Assembly (NCBI GenBank): GCA_046484975.1
Contig: JAWOHX010000046.1
Coordinates: forward strand, 1 to 7,934
Source: JAWOHX01 sp046484975
GTDB taxonomy: Bacteria; Bacillota; Clostridia; DUPQ01
Direction: 5' to 3'
Length of the DNA: 7,934 bases
Part shown: in pieces, positions 6,696 to 7,934 of the stretch
Numbering within the stretch: the first letter of the stretch is position 1
Layout: each line of letters starts with the position of its first letter
Position numbers and translations under genes: made by a program
Notes under the pieces: model-generated
What the model was told of the DNA's origin: nothing
Databases searched by the model: none
Seen by the model: only the letters and a program-made list of their open reading frames with translations

Positions 6696-7817
6696 TCAAT
6701 TGCCGGCCAGGTACTCCTCGATTCCATCGGCCATGCCCATGGCCATTTTCGTCAGGTATGCCTGATCGTTGAGGCGTTCCCAGTCCCCGTCGTTGGTAAG
6801 GTAACCCGTTTCAAACAACAGGATGGGCATTTTTGCCCGGTTCAACAGAAGGAGATCATTCCTGTACCCGATGCCCATGTTCCGCGCACCGGTTCTGTTC
6901 AGTACATTCTGATGGACCAGATTGGCCAGCTGCTTGTCGTTCTTGTACTGGGACAGGATGCCATTGACGCTGTAGTCATCAAGGGAATTCACATGGATGG
7001 ACAGGAAAAGCCTTGCATTGAGCAGGTTCGCGATCTCAATTCTCTCAAACAGGCCAATGAAAATATCCTCTTCCCGCAACACATACACTGCATGGCCCCT
7101 TCTTTCCAATTCCCGATACAGAATCATGGACAATTCCAGGTTGATGCCTTTCTCAATCCTGTCGCCCAATGCGGCCCCAGGGTCCAGACCCCCATGGCCC
7201 GGGTCAATGACGATATAGTCCTTTTCGTTGTCCGGGTCGATCAGGGTGATGGTGGAATCATAATCCCTGGTATTGGGATAATAGATGAGTTTCCTGGTGC
7301 TGTGGAAGGTGATGGTGGTATGGGTGTCGTCCTTGTTGATTTCCAGCCTGTTCAAAAGGTTGTCATTGAAAACAAGGGTTTCCTCCTGCAGTTTTTTGGC
7401 CCTGGCATTCTCCAGCCTGATGGAATAGGAAAGCCCATCCTGGCTGTATGATTCCGTGTAATGCCGGGAATCGCTGTCCGACCTGCTGGTGAGAAAGATG
7501 TCGCGAAAGGTGAAAAACTGGCGGGTGGTGCTGTTCCGGTATACCAGCACATCCGCGTTCAACGTCTCCTCAAAAGCAAATATGGTATCGTCTCCGGACT
7601 GCTCATGCGTTACTTTGAAAGGTTTTTTCATGTTTACTGTGATGAGGATGACATGCTCTCCTGGCATCTCGACGCAGATGCTTTCGAAGGCATCGTCCCT
7701 ACACAGGGTCTCCTCCGGCAGTTCCTCAAGGAACCTGCCCTGTATCTCAATGACGAGTCTGTGGGGAAGGGTGAAGATGGAATATATGACCTGGTCACCA
7801 GAGTTCCCTATGGTCAG
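6696..7817 (-). CDS. N-acetylmuramoyl-L-alanine amidase (Amidase_3) with N-terminal AMIN-like region, start uncertain
   Basis: About 373 residues if read from CTG 7817-7815. The C-terminal half (about 198-373) is a complete Amidase_3 domain, a zinc enzyme cutting the lactyl-amide bond between muramic acid and the stem peptide. The zinc ligands are His208 in DPGHGGLDPG, Glu222 in IEKGINLELS and His275 in LSIHVNS. The catalytic Glu336 is in LLFETGYLTN. The N-terminal half is beta-rich. It contains PHRLVIEIQG and a second similar stretch (about 130-180), suggesting one or two AMIN-like modules that would bind peptidoglycan. No ATG/GTG/TTG occurs in frame between the TGA at 7838-7836 and ATG 7667, yet RLVIEIQG is encoded in that stretch. 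ATG 7667 would give 323 residues and ATG 7631 gives 311, neither with a good ribosome site. No signal peptide is seen from any start, which is odd for a wall enzyme. Confidence 0.9.
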   Translation of the reverse strand: MTIGNSGDQVIYSIFTLPHRLVIEIQGRFLEELPEETLCRDDAFESICVEMPGEHVILITVNMKKPFKVTHEQSGDDTIFAFEETLNADVLVYRNSTTRQFFTFRDIFLTSRSDSDSRHYTESYSQDGLSYSIRLENARAKKLQEETLVFNDNLLNRLEINKDDTHTTITFHSTRKLIYYPNTRDYDSTITLIDPDNEKDYIVIDPGHGGLDPGAALGDRIEKGINLELSMILYRELERRGHAVYVLREEDIFIGLFERIEIANLLNARLFLSIHVNSLDDYSVNGILSQYKNDKQLANLVHQNVLNRTGARNMGIGYRNDLLLLNRAKMPILLFETGYLTNDGDWERLNDQAYLTKMAMGMADGIEEYLAGN

Positions 7818-7824
7818 GATGCCA

Positions 7825-7830
7825 TCCTCT
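7825..7830 (-). promoter_or_regulatory. Candidate ribosome binding site AGAGGA for the amidase CTG start
   Basis: AGAGGA is followed by 7 bases (TGGCATC) and CTG 7817-7815, which opens the frame reading LTIGNSGDQVIYSIF. The geometry matches that upstream of the recN CTG. The alternative is an ATG at 7839-7837 in a neighbouring frame with a one-base indel, reading MKY and then the EDGILTIGNSG of the amidase frame. Confidence 0.45.
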
Positions 7831-7891
7831 ATATTTCATTTATCCGGTTATGTCAGTGGACTTCGGGATCTAAGTATCGTGATCGAGTCTT

Positions 7892-7919
7892 ATCATAGTT
7901 TGCTGACCTCAACGATCAA
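7892..7919 (-). promoter_or_regulatory. Probable sigma-A promoter for the amidase-rph-rdgB-mntP operon
   Basis: TTGATC (7919-7914), a 16-base spacer and TATGAT (7897-7892) on the minus strand match the consensus at 4/6 and 5/6 positions. Transcription would start near 7885, leaving a leader of about 55-70 bases. An inverted repeat TGATCG...CGATCA (arms 7918-7913 and 7885-7880) flanks the -10 and could be an operator or chance. The end of the window, 7839-7934, holds no coding sequence that I can support. Confidence 0.5.
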
Positions 7920-7934
7920 TATATTAGCAGCTGC

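Noticed and set aside
6648..7451. Long plus-strand open frame opposite the amidase, with similar ones opposite every other gene
   Set aside because: They are antisense shadows of well-identified minus-strand genes and show no recognisable motifs or consistent ribosome sites.
7795..7839. Short minus-strand reading frame (14 residues, beginning MKYRGWHP) as a leader peptide
   Set aside because: Its ribosome site is weak, it carries no attenuation-like codon run or hairpin, and it is more useful as a hint of a possible indel at the amidase start.

Overview
The window reads as an ordinary low-to-mid GC Bacillota chromosome, most likely a clostridial-type genome. The evidence is strong GGAGG-type ribosome binding sites, the nadK-argR-recN gene order, rph-rdgB behind a cell-wall amidase, and an uronate isomerase of the divergent Bacillus halodurans BH0493 type. 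All supported genes lie on the minus strand, so transcription runs from high to low coordinates. The open frames on the plus strand look like shadows of these genes.

Layout in transcription order. (1) A probable promoter near 7892-7919 leads into an Amidase_3 peptidoglycan amidase (6696-7817). This is followed by RNase PH (rph), the RdgB-type nucleotide-pool pyrophosphatase and the MntP manganese exporter. The rph/rdgB and rdgB/mntP junctions are 4-base ATGA overlaps. (2) An 85-base gap (4718-4802) carries a promoter with a good candidate ARG box lying on its -10 region. It drives NAD kinase, the arginine repressor ArgR, the DNA-repair ATPase RecN, a BH0493-type uronate isomerase, and a YjjG/YfnB-type HAD phosphatase that runs off the left edge. 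Junctions here are tight or overlapping: CTGA at argR/recN, a Shine-Dalgarno built into the recN stop, and TGATG at the isomerase/HAD junction.

Working together: the left operon joins NADP supply, arginine-responsive control and double-strand break repair, with a sugar-acid isomerase and a probable nucleotidase attached downstream. The right operon joins wall cleavage, RNA 3'-end processing, nucleotide sanitation and manganese export. ArgR probably controls its own operon, and therefore nadK and recN.

I found no mobile element, CRISPR, tRNA, rRNA or obviously new defence system. The points worth a second look are these. recN and the amidase both lack any ATG/GTG/TTG upstream of clearly homologous N-terminal sequence, and both have a CTG with a well-placed ribosome binding site. 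An ARG box overlaps the nadK-argR-recN promoter. An uronate isomerase sits away from any visible hexuronate pathway and is coupled to recN. The amidase shows no signal peptide.
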